DNA of 64,000 nt from Phycisphaerales bacterium (GTDB lineage Bacteria; Planctomycetota; Phycisphaerae; Phycisphaerales; UBA1924): positions 558,001 to 622,000 of the forward strand of contig JAJDDC010000070.1 of NCBI GenBank assembly GCA_029260515.1. The letters are read 5' to 3'. Within the stretch, counting starts at the first letter, position 1. Each line of letters starts with the position of its first letter. Position numbers and translations under genes: made by a program. The notes under the pieces are model-generated. The model worked only from the letters and a program-made list of their open reading frames with translations. It had not been told where the DNA came from and did not search any database. Below are positions 24,706-33,028 of this stretch, one piece after another.

Positions 24706-26052
24706 ATGCCCGCACCGCCTTCCCCTTCGTTGACACGCGTCGATACCAGCGTCCGCCCGCAGATCGCCTCGCTGACGCGGATGCTCCGCGAGGGCTCGCG
24801 CCTCGAGGACCCGGCCCGGATGCTCGCGCAGTACGGCGCCATCTTCGGGATGGGCGAGGGGCCGCGGCGTGACATGCTGCTGACGGTCTCGCGCCGCGGC
24901 CTGCCCGAGGGCAAGTACAAGATCACCCGCTTCCTGTCCGAGGCCCAGCGACTGCACCCCGACAACCCGGACCTGCCCAACCCCTGGCGGGACTGGGAAC
25001 GCCTCCGGGTCTACGAGGGCGGGTTCATCGGCGAGGTCATCGCGCTCGAGGAGCCCCAGCTCATCGTCGGGCTCGACCTGACCGACGACCCGATCGTCGG
25101 CGACCGCCTCAAGGGCCTGCGTTCGTGCATGGTCACCCCGAACTTCGACGAGGGGGCCGCGACAAACTGGGCCCTGCAGTTCTCCCGCGACGAGCGGCGC
25201 TGGGGCGTCGAGGACCTCGAGCGTTGGATGATCTCGGGCAACCTGCTCGGGACCGCGACCCGCAACCTCGTCACCCGTCGTTCGGTGGACGAGCTGAACC
25301 GACGCCTCGAGTACCAGTTCGACGAGGTCGCGCGCGTGCAGCGGTCGCTGCTGCCCGACGCCAAGCCCAGGATCCCCGGGTACTCGATCGGCACCAGCTA
25401 CCTGACGAGCCAGAAGGCGGGCGGGGACTACTACGACTTCTACCACTTCGGAGAGCACGAGTGGGGGGTGATGATCGCGGATGTGTCCGGGCACGGCGCC
25501 GCGGCGGCGACCGTCATGGCGATGCTCCACGCCATGCTCCCCGAACCGGGTGACCCGGACGCGACCCCGCAGCGCATCGTCCCCAAGATCAACAGGCGCC
25601 TGGTCCGGTCGCTGCACGAGGGGATGTTCGTGACGGCGCTGTTCGTGCACCTCAACGCGCAGACGGGAGAGCTGAGCTACGTCCGGTGCGGGCACCCGCC
25701 GGCCCGCGTGCGCCGCGGCAAGAGCGGCGCCGTCGAGCCGCTGGTCGGCGTGCCGCTGCTGCCCCTGGGCATCGTCGAGGAGTACGAGGTCGAGGCCGCC
25801 TCGGCCCGCCTGGACCCGGGCGATTCGCTGGTGCTGTACACCGACGGGATCACCGAGGAGCCCCGGACACTGCCCGACGGCTCGCGTGATATGTTCGGCG
25901 TCGAGCGGCTCGACGCCGCCCTCCGCGAATGCACGGGCGAGCCCACCTGCGTCGTCGAGTCGATCCACCACGCGCTGCACGAGCACACCGGCGAGATGAA
26001 ACGCGAGGACGACCAGACGCTCGTCGTCCTGAGGCGCGAGCCCGGGGCGTGA
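24706..26052 (+). CDS. PP2C/SpoIIE-type serine phosphatase with N-terminal sensor region
   Basis: A 448-residue protein. About residues 10-190 look like a GAF-type sensor, followed by a linker helix ('ELNRRLEYQFDEVARVQRSL') typical of RsbU-like proteins. The phosphatase has its metal-binding motifs 'GGDYYDFY', 'VMIADVSGHGAAAATVMAM' and 'SLVLYTDGITE', plus 'LSYVRCGHPPARV'. Known relatives dephosphorylate STAS-domain anti-anti-sigma factors in partner-switching pathways. No STAS or anti-sigma gene is near, so the target is unknown. Its stop overlaps the GTG of the next gene (GTGA). Confidence 0.88.
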   Translation: MPAPPSPSLTRVDTSVRPQIASLTRMLREGSRLEDPARMLAQYGAIFGMGEGPRRDMLLTVSRRGLPEGKYKITRFLSEAQRLHPDNPDLPNPWRDWERLRVYEGGFIGEVIALEEPQLIVGLDLTDDPIVGDRLKGLRSCMVTPNFDEGAATNWALQFSRDERRWGVEDLERWMISGNLLGTATRNLVTRRSVDELNRRLEYQFDEVARVQRSLLPDAKPRIPGYSIGTSYLTSQKAGGDYYDFYHFGEHEWGVMIADVSGHGAAAATVMAMLHAMLPEPGDPDATPQRIVPKINRRLVRSLHEGMFVTALFVHLNAQTGELSYVRCGHPPARVRRGKSGAVEPLVGVPLLPLGIVEEYEVEAASARLDPGDSLVLYTDGITEEPRTLPDGSRDMFGVERLDAALRECTGEPTCVVESIHHALHEHTGEMKREDDQTLVVLRREPGA

Positions 26053-26525
26053 GCGCGCCGCCCGCGTGGTTCGAGAAGCCCGACCCGACCGGAGATACAC
26101 GCTCGGGCGAGCGTGGTCTCCGCTTCTCGTGCACCCAGTGCGGCGCCTGTTGTACGGGCCCGTCGGGGTACGTGAAGTTCACACCCGCCGACGCGGAGTC
26201 CATCGCCAGGCGCTTGGGCCTTACGCCCGATGCGTTCATCGAGAGGTACACGACCGACACGCCCGCGGGGCGGTCGTTCACCGAGCGGCGGACCGAGCAC
26301 GGCTACGACTGCGTGTTCCTCGACCGGGAAACCATACCCGGGCGCGCCGTCTGCTCGGTGTACGAGGACCGCCCGAGACAGTGCCGGACGTGGCCGTTCT
26401 GGGATGGGAACCTCCGCTCGCCCAGCCACTGGAAGGCCGCGGGGCGGACCTGCCCGGGCATCGACACCGGTCGCCTGCACGCGCCCGCGTCGATCCGCCT
26501 GACACTCGAGGGCGGCGAGGTCTGA
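26049..26525 (+). CDS. YkgJ-family cysteine-cluster protein
   Basis: GTG at 26049 overlaps the phosphatase stop and gives 158 residues. The family Cys pattern is present: 'CTQCGACCTGPSGYVKFTP' near the N-terminus, then 'YEDRPRQCRTWPFWDGNL' and a later Cys in 'GRTCPGIDTG'. These cysteines probably hold a zinc ion or Fe-S cluster. Biochemical function of YkgJ proteins is poorly known. Coupling to the phosphatase upstream suggests shared expression only. Confidence 0.85.
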   Translation: MSAPPAWFEKPDPTGDTRSGERGLRFSCTQCGACCTGPSGYVKFTPADAESIARRLGLTPDAFIERYTTDTPAGRSFTERRTEHGYDCVFLDRETIPGRAVCSVYEDRPRQCRTWPFWDGNLRSPSHWKAAGRTCPGIDTGRLHAPASIRLTLEGGEV

Positions 26526-26592
26526 GCCGGCCCCGCTATCATCCCGTCCGACCAACCCCGAACCACACCGGGTTTTGCCCGCCGGAGGACGC

Positions 26593-28335
26593 ATGAGCCA
26601 GGCCGCCGTCAGTGATTTCGTGCCCGCGGACCTCGACGCCTCGTCGTGGGAGAACATCGAGCCGCTGCTGGTCGCGATGCGCGACCGCGGGGTGGAGAAC
26701 GCCGAGGAGTTCGAGGCGTGGCTGCTGGACCGCTCGGAGCTGGAGGCGGCGATCTCCGAGGCCGCGGCCCTCCTGTACATCGGCATGACCTGCCACACGG
26801 GCGACGAGGGGCGCCAGAAGGCGTACGCCGACTTCATCGAGAACGTCGCGCCCAAGGTCATGCCCCTGGGCTTCGCGCTCGACAAGAAGCAGGCGGCGCT
26901 GGCCAAGCGTTTCGACCTGGGCGACCGGTACGCCATCCTCAACCGCGACACGATCTCGAGCGTCGAGCTGTTCCGGGACGAGAACGTGCCCATCCAGACC
27001 GAGCTGGCCAAGCTCTCGACCGAGTACCAGACGCTCATCGGCGCGATGATGGTCGAGTTCGAGGGCGAGGAGAAGACACTCCCCCAGATGGGCGTGTACC
27101 AGGAGTCCACGGACCGGGGCGTGCGCGAGAAGGCGTGGAAGTCCGTCTCCGAACGGCGCGCCAAAGACGCGGACGCGATCAGCGGCATCTTCGACCAGAT
27201 GGTCGCCAAGCGCCACAGCGTGGCGCAGAACGCGGGCTTCGATGACTACGTCGGCTACACGTTCAAGGCGATGCGTCGGTTCGACTACACACCCGAGCTC
27301 TGCTTCGCGTTCCACGAGGCGATCGAGAAGCGGGTGATGCCCTTCGTCGCGCGGCTCCAGGCCCGGCGCAAGAAGGACATGGGCCTCGACGCGCTCCGCC
27401 CGTGGGATCTGGCTGTGGACCCGAAGGGGCGCGGGCCCCTCGAACCGTTCGACGGGGGCGCCGACCTGGTCTCAAAGACGCGGCGCGTGTTCGAGCGGAT
27501 GAGCCCGGAGCTTGCCGGCATGTTCGAATCGCTCGGCGACGGCGCCAACGATCAGGGCGCCGACGGCGGGGCCTCGCTCGACCTCGATTCACGCAAGGGC
27601 AAGGCGCCGGGCGGGTACCAGTACATGCGCGACCGGATGCGCGTGCCGTTCATCTTTATGAACGCCGCGGGCCAGCACCGCGACGTCGAGACGATGGTCC
27701 ACGAGGCGGGCCACGCGTTCCATTCGATGTACTGCGTGGACGAGCCGCTGATGCACTACCGCGAGGCGCCGATCGAGTTCGCCGAGGTCGCGTCGATGGC
27801 GATGGAGCTGCTCAGCACCCCCTACTGGGACGCGTACTACGAGAACACAGAGAGCCTCGCGCGCGCGCGCCGCCAGCAGTTCGAGGGCTCGCTGGCGCTG
27901 CTCCCCTGGATCGCGACGATCGACGCGTTCCAGCACTGGCTGTACACCAACCCGACGCACGGCCGCGACCAGCGCGCCGCGGCGTGGCTCGATCTCGAGC
28001 AGCGCTTCGGGCACCAGGGCTACCGCGTCGACTGGTCGGGCGTCGAGCAATACCGCCCGATCGTCTGGCAACGCCAGAGCCACCTGTTCGGGCACCCGTT
28101 CTACTACATCGAGTACGGCATCGCCCAGCTCGGCGCGCTCGGCCTCTGGCTCAAGAGCCTCGAGAAGGGCGAGGACGCGGCGCTCGACGCGTACAAGCGT
28201 GCGCTCTCCCTGGGCGGCTCGCGCCCGCTGCCCGAGCTGTTCGCCGCCGCCGACCTTCCCTTCGACTTCGGCGACGCCACCGTCGCCCGCCTGGTCGAGC
28301 GGGTCGAGGCGGAGTTGGAGAAGCTGCCCGAGTGA
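26593..28335 (+). CDS. pepF: M3-family oligoendopeptidase (PepF-like)
   Basis: A 580-residue zinc metallopeptidase that cuts short peptides in the cytoplasm. The active site is in 'METMVHEAGHAFHSMYC'-type context: the HExxH motif reads HEAGH, with the downstream Glu in 'PIEFAEVASMAMELL'. The family C-terminal signature 'HLFGHPFYYIEYGIAQLGAL' is also present. There is no signal peptide. ATG at 26593 has GGAGG four bases upstream. Length matches the oligoendopeptidase F group (about 560-600). It stands alone between a YkgJ gene and the secreted paralogue pair. Confidence 0.92.
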   Translation: MSQAAVSDFVPADLDASSWENIEPLLVAMRDRGVENAEEFEAWLLDRSELEAAISEAAALLYIGMTCHTGDEGRQKAYADFIENVAPKVMPLGFALDKKQAALAKRFDLGDRYAILNRDTISSVELFRDENVPIQTELAKLSTEYQTLIGAMMVEFEGEEKTLPQMGVYQESTDRGVREKAWKSVSERRAKDADAISGIFDQMVAKRHSVAQNAGFDDYVGYTFKAMRRFDYTPELCFAFHEAIEKRVMPFVARLQARRKKDMGLDALRPWDLAVDPKGRGPLEPFDGGADLVSKTRRVFERMSPELAGMFESLGDGANDQGADGGASLDLDSRKGKAPGGYQYMRDRMRVPFIFMNAAGQHRDVETMVHEAGHAFHSMYCVDEPLMHYREAPIEFAEVASMAMELLSTPYWDAYYENTESLARARRQQFEGSLALLPWIATIDAFQHWLYTNPTHGRDQRAAAWLDLEQRFGHQGYRVDWSGVEQYRPIVWQRQSHLFGHPFYYIEYGIAQLGALGLWLKSLEKGEDAALDAYKRALSLGGSRPLPELFAAADLPFDFGDATVARLVERVEAELEKLPE

Positions 28336-28539
28336 CCGGTCCGGGCTATGTTCGCGTGCGTCCCGGGGCCGAGCCGGAGCGTGCTCTTCATAATTTTTGC
28401 GTATTTGTGGTTTGAGCGGGATGGGATCCGGTCAGGCGCTGGGATACTGCGCCGGGAGGGGGGCGCGCCAGTTCGCGGCGCCAGACGGCGGAGTCCCACG
28501 CCTCTCCCACGCTCCGCCGGCATCACGCAGGGAGCGACC

Positions 28540-29439
28540 ATGACACGCAGGCACAGCGCGATAGTGATCGCCGCGGCAGGGCTCGCCGCGGCGTCATCGC
28601 CGGCGACGGCGCAGGACAACGTCTGGGTCGGCGCGGGCGCCGGCCTCTGGGTCGAGTTCAACTTCCCGCTCAGCCTCTTCTTCGACGACATCCACTACCT
28701 GCCGCTGCCCATCTCGTACCACTTCCGCTCGCGGACGCTGTGCGATATCACCGACTGGGTCTACGACAACCTGGGTATCCAGATCGAACTGCACATCGAG
28801 GCCAGCGCCGGCATCGAGATCCCGGGCGTGGGCGAGGTCAGCGTCGGCAAGGCCGGCGCGTGGCTCAACGGCACGCCGCCGATCCAGGGGGCCGGGCCGC
28901 CCGGCCTCATCGATATCAACGCCGACGGTTTCCTCGACATCCCGCTCTGGGAGATCCCGGGCGACGAGGACGCGATGATCGTCTCCTCGTACATGCTCGA
29001 CGCGGGCCTCGTCGAGTTCATGAAGGTCGAGCCCGCGCCGCGGATCGACCCGGACGACCCGCACCCGTCCGTGTTCATCCCGATGCCACCGAACCCCGAC
29101 TACACGTTCACACCGATCGCGACGATCCCGATCACGCTGCTCAACGCGATCGTCGCGCCCGTGCCGGGCGAGGAGTTTTTCTCCATCCCGCCCGGAGCGC
29201 TCGCGCCCGGGTCGCCCGGGCTCACCGAGGTCATCGGGCTGACGCTCACGCCCGCCGCCGGGTGCAACCACGCGGACCTGGCCGAGCCCTACGGCACGCT
29301 CGATTTTTCTGATGTAGTCGCGTACCTCGTCGAGTTCGGCGGCATGTCGCTCGACGCGGACCTGGCCGAGCCCTTCGGCTCGCTCGATTTCTCTGATGTG
29401 GTCGAGTTCCTGGTCGCCTTCGGGGCGGGGTGCCCGTAG
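28540..29439 (+). CDS. Secreted protein with GC-type dockerin-like tail, first of a tandem pair
   Basis: A 299-residue protein with a signal peptide ending near 'SSPATAQ' (residues 1-24), a beta-rich middle I cannot assign, and a paired C-terminal tail. The tail halves 'ADLAEPYGTLDFSDVVAYLV' and 'ADLAEPFGSLDFSDVVEFLV' are followed by Cys-Pro-stop. The acidic, evenly spaced Asp residues suggest calcium-binding dockerin-like loops. The middle includes 'DINADGFLDIPLWEIPGDED', another Asp-rich loop. GGAGCGACC precedes ATG. It is paralogous along its length to the next gene. Surface attachment through the tail is inference. Confidence 0.75.
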   Translation: MTRRHSAIVIAAAGLAAASSPATAQDNVWVGAGAGLWVEFNFPLSLFFDDIHYLPLPISYHFRSRTLCDITDWVYDNLGIQIELHIEASAGIEIPGVGEVSVGKAGAWLNGTPPIQGAGPPGLIDINADGFLDIPLWEIPGDEDAMIVSSYMLDAGLVEFMKVEPAPRIDPDDPHPSVFIPMPPNPDYTFTPIATIPITLLNAIVAPVPGEEFFSIPPGALAPGSPGLTEVIGLTLTPAAGCNHADLAEPYGTLDFSDVVAYLVEFGGMSLDADLAEPFGSLDFSDVVEFLVAFGAGCP

Positions 29440-29642
29440 CCCAGCCCCGCTCTTGAGCCACCCTTTGCTTCGTGATCAGCGGGGTGGGCACGCCCTCGCC
29501 GCACACTATGTTCACATAAAATGATTAATTAAGAACTTGACCTTCCCTCTCCCGGCCCCCGACGAGATACTGGCGGCGGGGCCGGGGGCGCCGCCAGCGC
29601 CCCCGGAGTCGGTTCGGCAACCGGGTCTCGGGAGGACTCTGT

Positions 29643-30548
29643 ATGACTCGGTATGCACGCGTGCTCGCCCTGGCCGCGGGTGTGGTCGCAGCGGCGGCGA
29701 TGCCCTGCGTCGGGCAGGACAACGTCCGTCTCGTCCGCGGCGCGGGCCTCTCGATCGAACTCGGGGCGCCGCTCTCGCTGCAGTTCGAGGACATCCGCGT
29801 CGCCCGGATGCTCGTCCACCAGCAGTTCCGGAGTCCGTGCATCGCTGACATCGCCGGGTGGGTCGTGGACAATCCGGGCGTTTCGATCGAGATGCGCCTC
29901 CAGTCCGACGCGGGCGTCGAGATCCCGGGAGAGGGCATCGTCGTCGTCGCCAAATCGGGCGCATTGATCCAGGGCGCCCCGCCGCCATCGCGTATCGACG
30001 CTCTCGGCGCCCTGCTGGACATCGACGGCGACGGCGTCCTCGACATCCCGCTCTGGGGGCTCGAGGGGGACACCGACGCGATGATCGTCACGTCGTACAT
30101 GCTCGACGAGGACCTGGTCTTGGTCACCATGATCGAGCCGGCGCCGCGGGTCGACCCGGACGCCCCGAGCCCGCCCGTGTTCATCCCGGCGCCGCCGGAC
30201 CCCTCGTACACCTTCACGACGATCGCGCAGCTGCCGATCTCGCTGTTCAACTCCGCGGCGAGGCGGGACGAGGGCGAGCTGTTCTTCCGTGTCCCGGCGC
30301 GGGCGCTGACGCCCGAGTCGCCGACGCTGCTCGAGATCTCGTCCGTCACGCTCATCCCGAGCGCAGGGGCGTGCAACGCCGCGGACCTGGACGAGCCGCT
30401 CGGCACGCTGGATTTTTCGGATGTGACGGCGTTCCTCGCCGCGTTCGGGGCGATGGAGCCGCAGGCCGACCTCTCGTTCCCCGCCGGCGTGTTCGACTTT
30501 TCCGATGTCGTCGCGTTCCTGGAGGCGTTCGCCGCCGGCTGCCCCTAG
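29643..30548 (+). CDS. Secreted protein with GC-type dockerin-like tail, second of a tandem pair
   Basis: A 301-residue paralogue of the previous gene with the same order: signal peptide (to about residue 24, 'AAAAMPCVGQ'), a body with matching blocks such as 'DIDGDGVLDIPLWGLEGDTD' and 'MLDEDLVLVTMIEPAPRVDP', and the paired tail ending in Cys-Pro. ACCGGGTCTCGGGAGGAC supplies GGGAGG before ATG. A 200-bp gap separates the two copies; it contains an AT-rich island (about 29505-29535, TAAAATGATTAATTAA) that probably carries its own promoter. Sequence divergence is well beyond recent duplication. Function unknown. Confidence 0.75.
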   Translation: MTRYARVLALAAGVVAAAAMPCVGQDNVRLVRGAGLSIELGAPLSLQFEDIRVARMLVHQQFRSPCIADIAGWVVDNPGVSIEMRLQSDAGVEIPGEGIVVVAKSGALIQGAPPPSRIDALGALLDIDGDGVLDIPLWGLEGDTDAMIVTSYMLDEDLVLVTMIEPAPRVDPDAPSPPVFIPAPPDPSYTFTTIAQLPISLFNSAARRDEGELFFRVPARALTPESPTLLEISSVTLIPSAGACNAADLDEPLGTLDFSDVTAFLAAFGAMEPQADLSFPAGVFDFSDVVAFLEAFAAGCP

Positions 30549-30630
30549 GCCCCGGCCCTGGCGGCCTGCACGACGCGGCGTGGCTCGACCGTTTGTCTTC
30601 TGGGCGCCCAACGCCCAATCATCCGCCCGG

Positions 30631-31962
30631 ATGAACAGCCGCCAGCGTCAACAGATGGAAGCCCTGCTCAGGTCGCTTCCCAAGACCGAGCAGGACCGGT
30701 TGTACCGCGAGGCGGCGTCGGTGCGCGCCCAGGACCAGAAGCGCCGGCGATCCGAACGCAAACGGTTCGAGGACCTCGACGCACCGCGCCCTTCGGGCGC
30801 GAAGCGCAGAGGCGATCCGATCCGCGAGCACGTCCTCAAGATCCTCGCCCGCGAACAGGCCGGGGGCGACGATGGCGGCCGCGGCGGCGCCGGTGACGCG
30901 CCCGAGACATCGGTCGGCGTTGCTGTCTTCGTGGGCGCACGACGATGCCTGGTCCGTCCCGACGCCTCCGCCGGCGACGGCTCGTGCGACGTCGAGTGTC
31001 TGCTCACGCCCGAGCTGGCAGGGCGCCAGCAGGCCGGGCTGTGCGTGGGCGACCGTGTCGCGTACGCGCCCGCGGGCGACGAGCGGCGCGAGCAGAACAC
31101 ACTCACACAGGTCCTTCCAAGGCGGACGGTCCTGAGCCGACGCGACCCGCGCACGGGCGAGGCCCGCGCGATCGTCGCCAACGTGGACGCGGTCGTCGTC
31201 GTCGTCTCGGTCGTGGGCCCGCCGCTGCACCCGCGCCTGATCGACCGGTACCTGATCGCGATCGAGGATTCGTGGGTGGAAAACGCCTCGGGCTCGCACG
31301 CCGACGACCCCGAGCCGGCCCAGGCGATCATCGCGGTCAACAAGACCGACCTGCTCGATGATCTGCCCAGCGCTGCGCGGACCGCGGAGATGGCCAAGCT
31401 CGACCCGTACCGCGAGCTGGGCGTGCCGATCGTCGTGTGCTCGGCCTCCGACGGGCGCGGCATGGACGAGCTCCGCGCCCTGCTGGTCGGCAAGACCGTC
31501 GCGCTCGTCGGTCACTCGGGCGTGGGCAAAAGCTCGCTCGCCAACGCGCTCGATCCACGCCTCGGCGCCGACGTTGGCACGATCGGCGACGCCGCCAACC
31601 GCGGGCGTCACACCACGACCGGCGCCCAGCTCTACCGGATCGACCACGACCCCGCGGGCGCCGCCCACGAGCCATTCTGGGTCATCGACACGCCCGGCAT
31701 CCGCGCCTTCACGCTCGAATCGCTCACGCCCGCCCAGCTCCGCGACTCGTTCCCAGAGCTTCGCCGCCTCCGCCAGGGATGCCGGTTCAACGACTGCACA
31801 CACGCCCACGAGCCCGGGTGCGCCGTGGTCGCCGCGGTCGAGTCGGGCGGGCTCTCGCGGGCCCGCTTCGACGCGTACCGACGACTGCTCGAGGAGATCG
31901 AGGCCGGCCCACGCCTCCCGTCGCAGCGCATACGCCCCGAGTACGAGGACGACCCGTCGTAG
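30631..31962 (+). CDS. rsgA: Ribosome small-subunit-dependent GTPase RsgA
   Basis: Assists late 30S ribosome assembly and leaves on GTP hydrolysis. The GTPase motifs are in circularly permuted order as in the family: G4 'AVNKTDLLDD' first, then G1 'GHSGVGKSS', switch 'GRHTTTGAQLY' and G3 'DTPGIRAF'. An OB-fold domain precedes the GTPase and a C-terminal zinc finger follows, seen as 'CRFNDCTHAHEPGCAV'. At 443 residues it is longer than usual (about 300-350) because of a basic, Arg-rich N-terminal extension of about 80 residues and a loop in the GTPase domain. ATG at 30631 is well placed. Confidence 0.93.
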   Translation: MNSRQRQQMEALLRSLPKTEQDRLYREAASVRAQDQKRRRSERKRFEDLDAPRPSGAKRRGDPIREHVLKILAREQAGGDDGGRGGAGDAPETSVGVAVFVGARRCLVRPDASAGDGSCDVECLLTPELAGRQQAGLCVGDRVAYAPAGDERREQNTLTQVLPRRTVLSRRDPRTGEARAIVANVDAVVVVVSVVGPPLHPRLIDRYLIAIEDSWVENASGSHADDPEPAQAIIAVNKTDLLDDLPSAARTAEMAKLDPYRELGVPIVVCSASDGRGMDELRALLVGKTVALVGHSGVGKSSLANALDPRLGADVGTIGDAANRGRHTTTGAQLYRIDHDPAGAAHEPFWVIDTPGIRAFTLESLTPAQLRDSFPELRRLRQGCRFNDCTHAHEPGCAVVAAVESGGLSRARFDAYRRLLEEIEAGPRLPSQRIRPEYEDDPS

Positions 31963-31985
31963 GCCAGGCGCCCTCATCCAGCGCG

Positions 31986-32033
31986 CAAAAAACGCCGCGG
32001 GCAGCGCCAGGGGGGGCGGCGCGCCCGCGGCGT
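31986..32033 (-). terminator. Intrinsic terminator of the ASPIC/dockerin gene
   Basis: On the minus strand an 11-bp perfect stem pairs GCCCGCGGCGT/ACGCCGCGGGC (32023-32033 with 31992-32002) and can extend by GCGCC/GGCGC around a bulge. It is followed at once by a run of six T (31992-31987). It lies about 90 bp beyond the stop at 32121, between two convergent genes. Confidence 0.8.
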
Positions 32034-32035
32034 CG

Positions 32036-32061
32036 GCGCCCCCGCCCGTGGGCGGGGGCGC
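32036..32061. repeat. 12-bp GC palindrome between convergent genes
   Basis: GCGCCCCCGCCC and GGGCGGGGGCGC flank a two-base centre (32048-32049). With no T tract on either side it is less likely a terminator by itself. It may add to transcript-end stability for the minus-strand gene. Confidence 0.5.
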
Positions 32062-32120
32062 GTCACGGGCCACCGGAGACCCCTCCACGCCGGAGCGTGG
32101 AACCGGCGACACCGACCGTG

Positions 32121-32708
32121 TCAGCCCGAGCCGCCGCCCAACGCGACGACGAACACGAGCACGTCCGTGTAATCCACAGCCCAGTCCCCGTTCACGTCGG
32201 CGACCGGGGATCCGTCGGTCACCGCCTCGAGGAACAAGAGCACGTCGGTGATGTCCGGGGCGCCCGACCCGTCCAGGTCCGCGGGGCTGGCGGGCGCACG
32301 CACGTCAACGATCTGGTCCGTCGCCAGTCCGACGAGCGTCGTGAACGTCCCGTCGTTCCAGCGGACGCGCAGCGCCTCGACGAGCGTTGATGCGCCGAGA
32401 CCGAAGTGCGCGCCGCTCTCGCCGGTTGTGCAGTGGTCGGTCCTCCCGTAGATCGGCTCGATCCAACGAGCGGTGTTGGTGACGATGGTCACGAGTGCGC
32501 CGAATCCGTCGAGCGACAGCGTCCCCCGCGCGGAGGTGTCGAGGTTCACGCGCGGCCGGGCGTCGTCCGCGCTCAGGAACGCGAGGTGCGGCGAGACCCC
32601 GGTCGCGTGCGTGTGCGTAACACCCCCGGCCTCGGTGCAATCCGAGAACCGGGGCGTCTGGCCAACGCAAGGTGCGCTGGCCAACGCCACAACAAGCAGG
32701 CGCCGCAT
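32121..32708 (-). CDS. Very short ASPIC/UnbV-type secreted protein with dockerin-like end
   Basis: A 195-residue protein: signal peptide (1-17, 'RRLLVVALASAPCVGQ'), then 'FSDCTEAGGVTHTHATG', the usual N-terminal phrase of CRTAC1-like FG-GAP/ASPIC proteins. The chain then jumps straight to the ASPIC/UnbV domain ('GHFGLGASTLVEALRVRWND'-like region at about 100-125, seen as 'AHFGLGASTLVEALRVRWND'). The beta-propeller of several hundred residues normally between them is missing. The end carries two dockerin-like Asp loops, 'DLDGSGAPDITDVLLFLEAV' and 'DVNGDWAVDYTDVLVFVVAL'. It may be a functional mini-form or a decayed gene with an internal deletion that kept frame. Confidence 0.7.
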   Translation of the reverse strand: MRRLLVVALASAPCVGQTPRFSDCTEAGGVTHTHATGVSPHLAFLSADDARPRVNLDTSARGTLSLDGFGALVTIVTNTARWIEPIYGRTDHCTTGESGAHFGLGASTLVEALRVRWNDGTFTTLVGLATDQIVDVRAPASPADLDGSGAPDITDVLLFLEAVTDGSPVADVNGDWAVDYTDVLVFVVALGGGSG

Positions 32709-33028
32709 GGAACCCCCACGGTCCATGACGCGTCCCCACAACGCCGGCGGGCGGGTCCCCCGCTCGGACGAGTCTGGTTGTCGTGTCGCGGGGGCGCCCG
32801 TCATACCGCGGAAGAAACCGCGGCGAGACCACGACGAAGCGCCTGATCGACGGGCGAACGCCCGCCGTCTGAGACCCAGAGTTCCCCACGACAACGCCCT
32901 CTCGGGCGTCCCCCAACGTGTACCGCGCCCCGCCCCGCGGGGCAAGTGCAAACTCTCTCGGCGCCCCTCTCGAGGCTCCCAGCGCGGCACACAGCACGAA
33001 CAGATCTCCCCCAGAGCTACCGTTGCCC
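32709..33028. other. 320-bp divergent intergenic region
   Basis: Separates the minus-strand ASPIC gene from the plus-strand decarboxylase gene. It holds CCGCGG-AAGAAA-CCGCGG (32806-32823), two copies of a palindromic hexamer that also form a hairpin and could be an operator. I see no convincing -10/-35 pair, RNA gene or coding frame in it. Confidence 0.4.
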
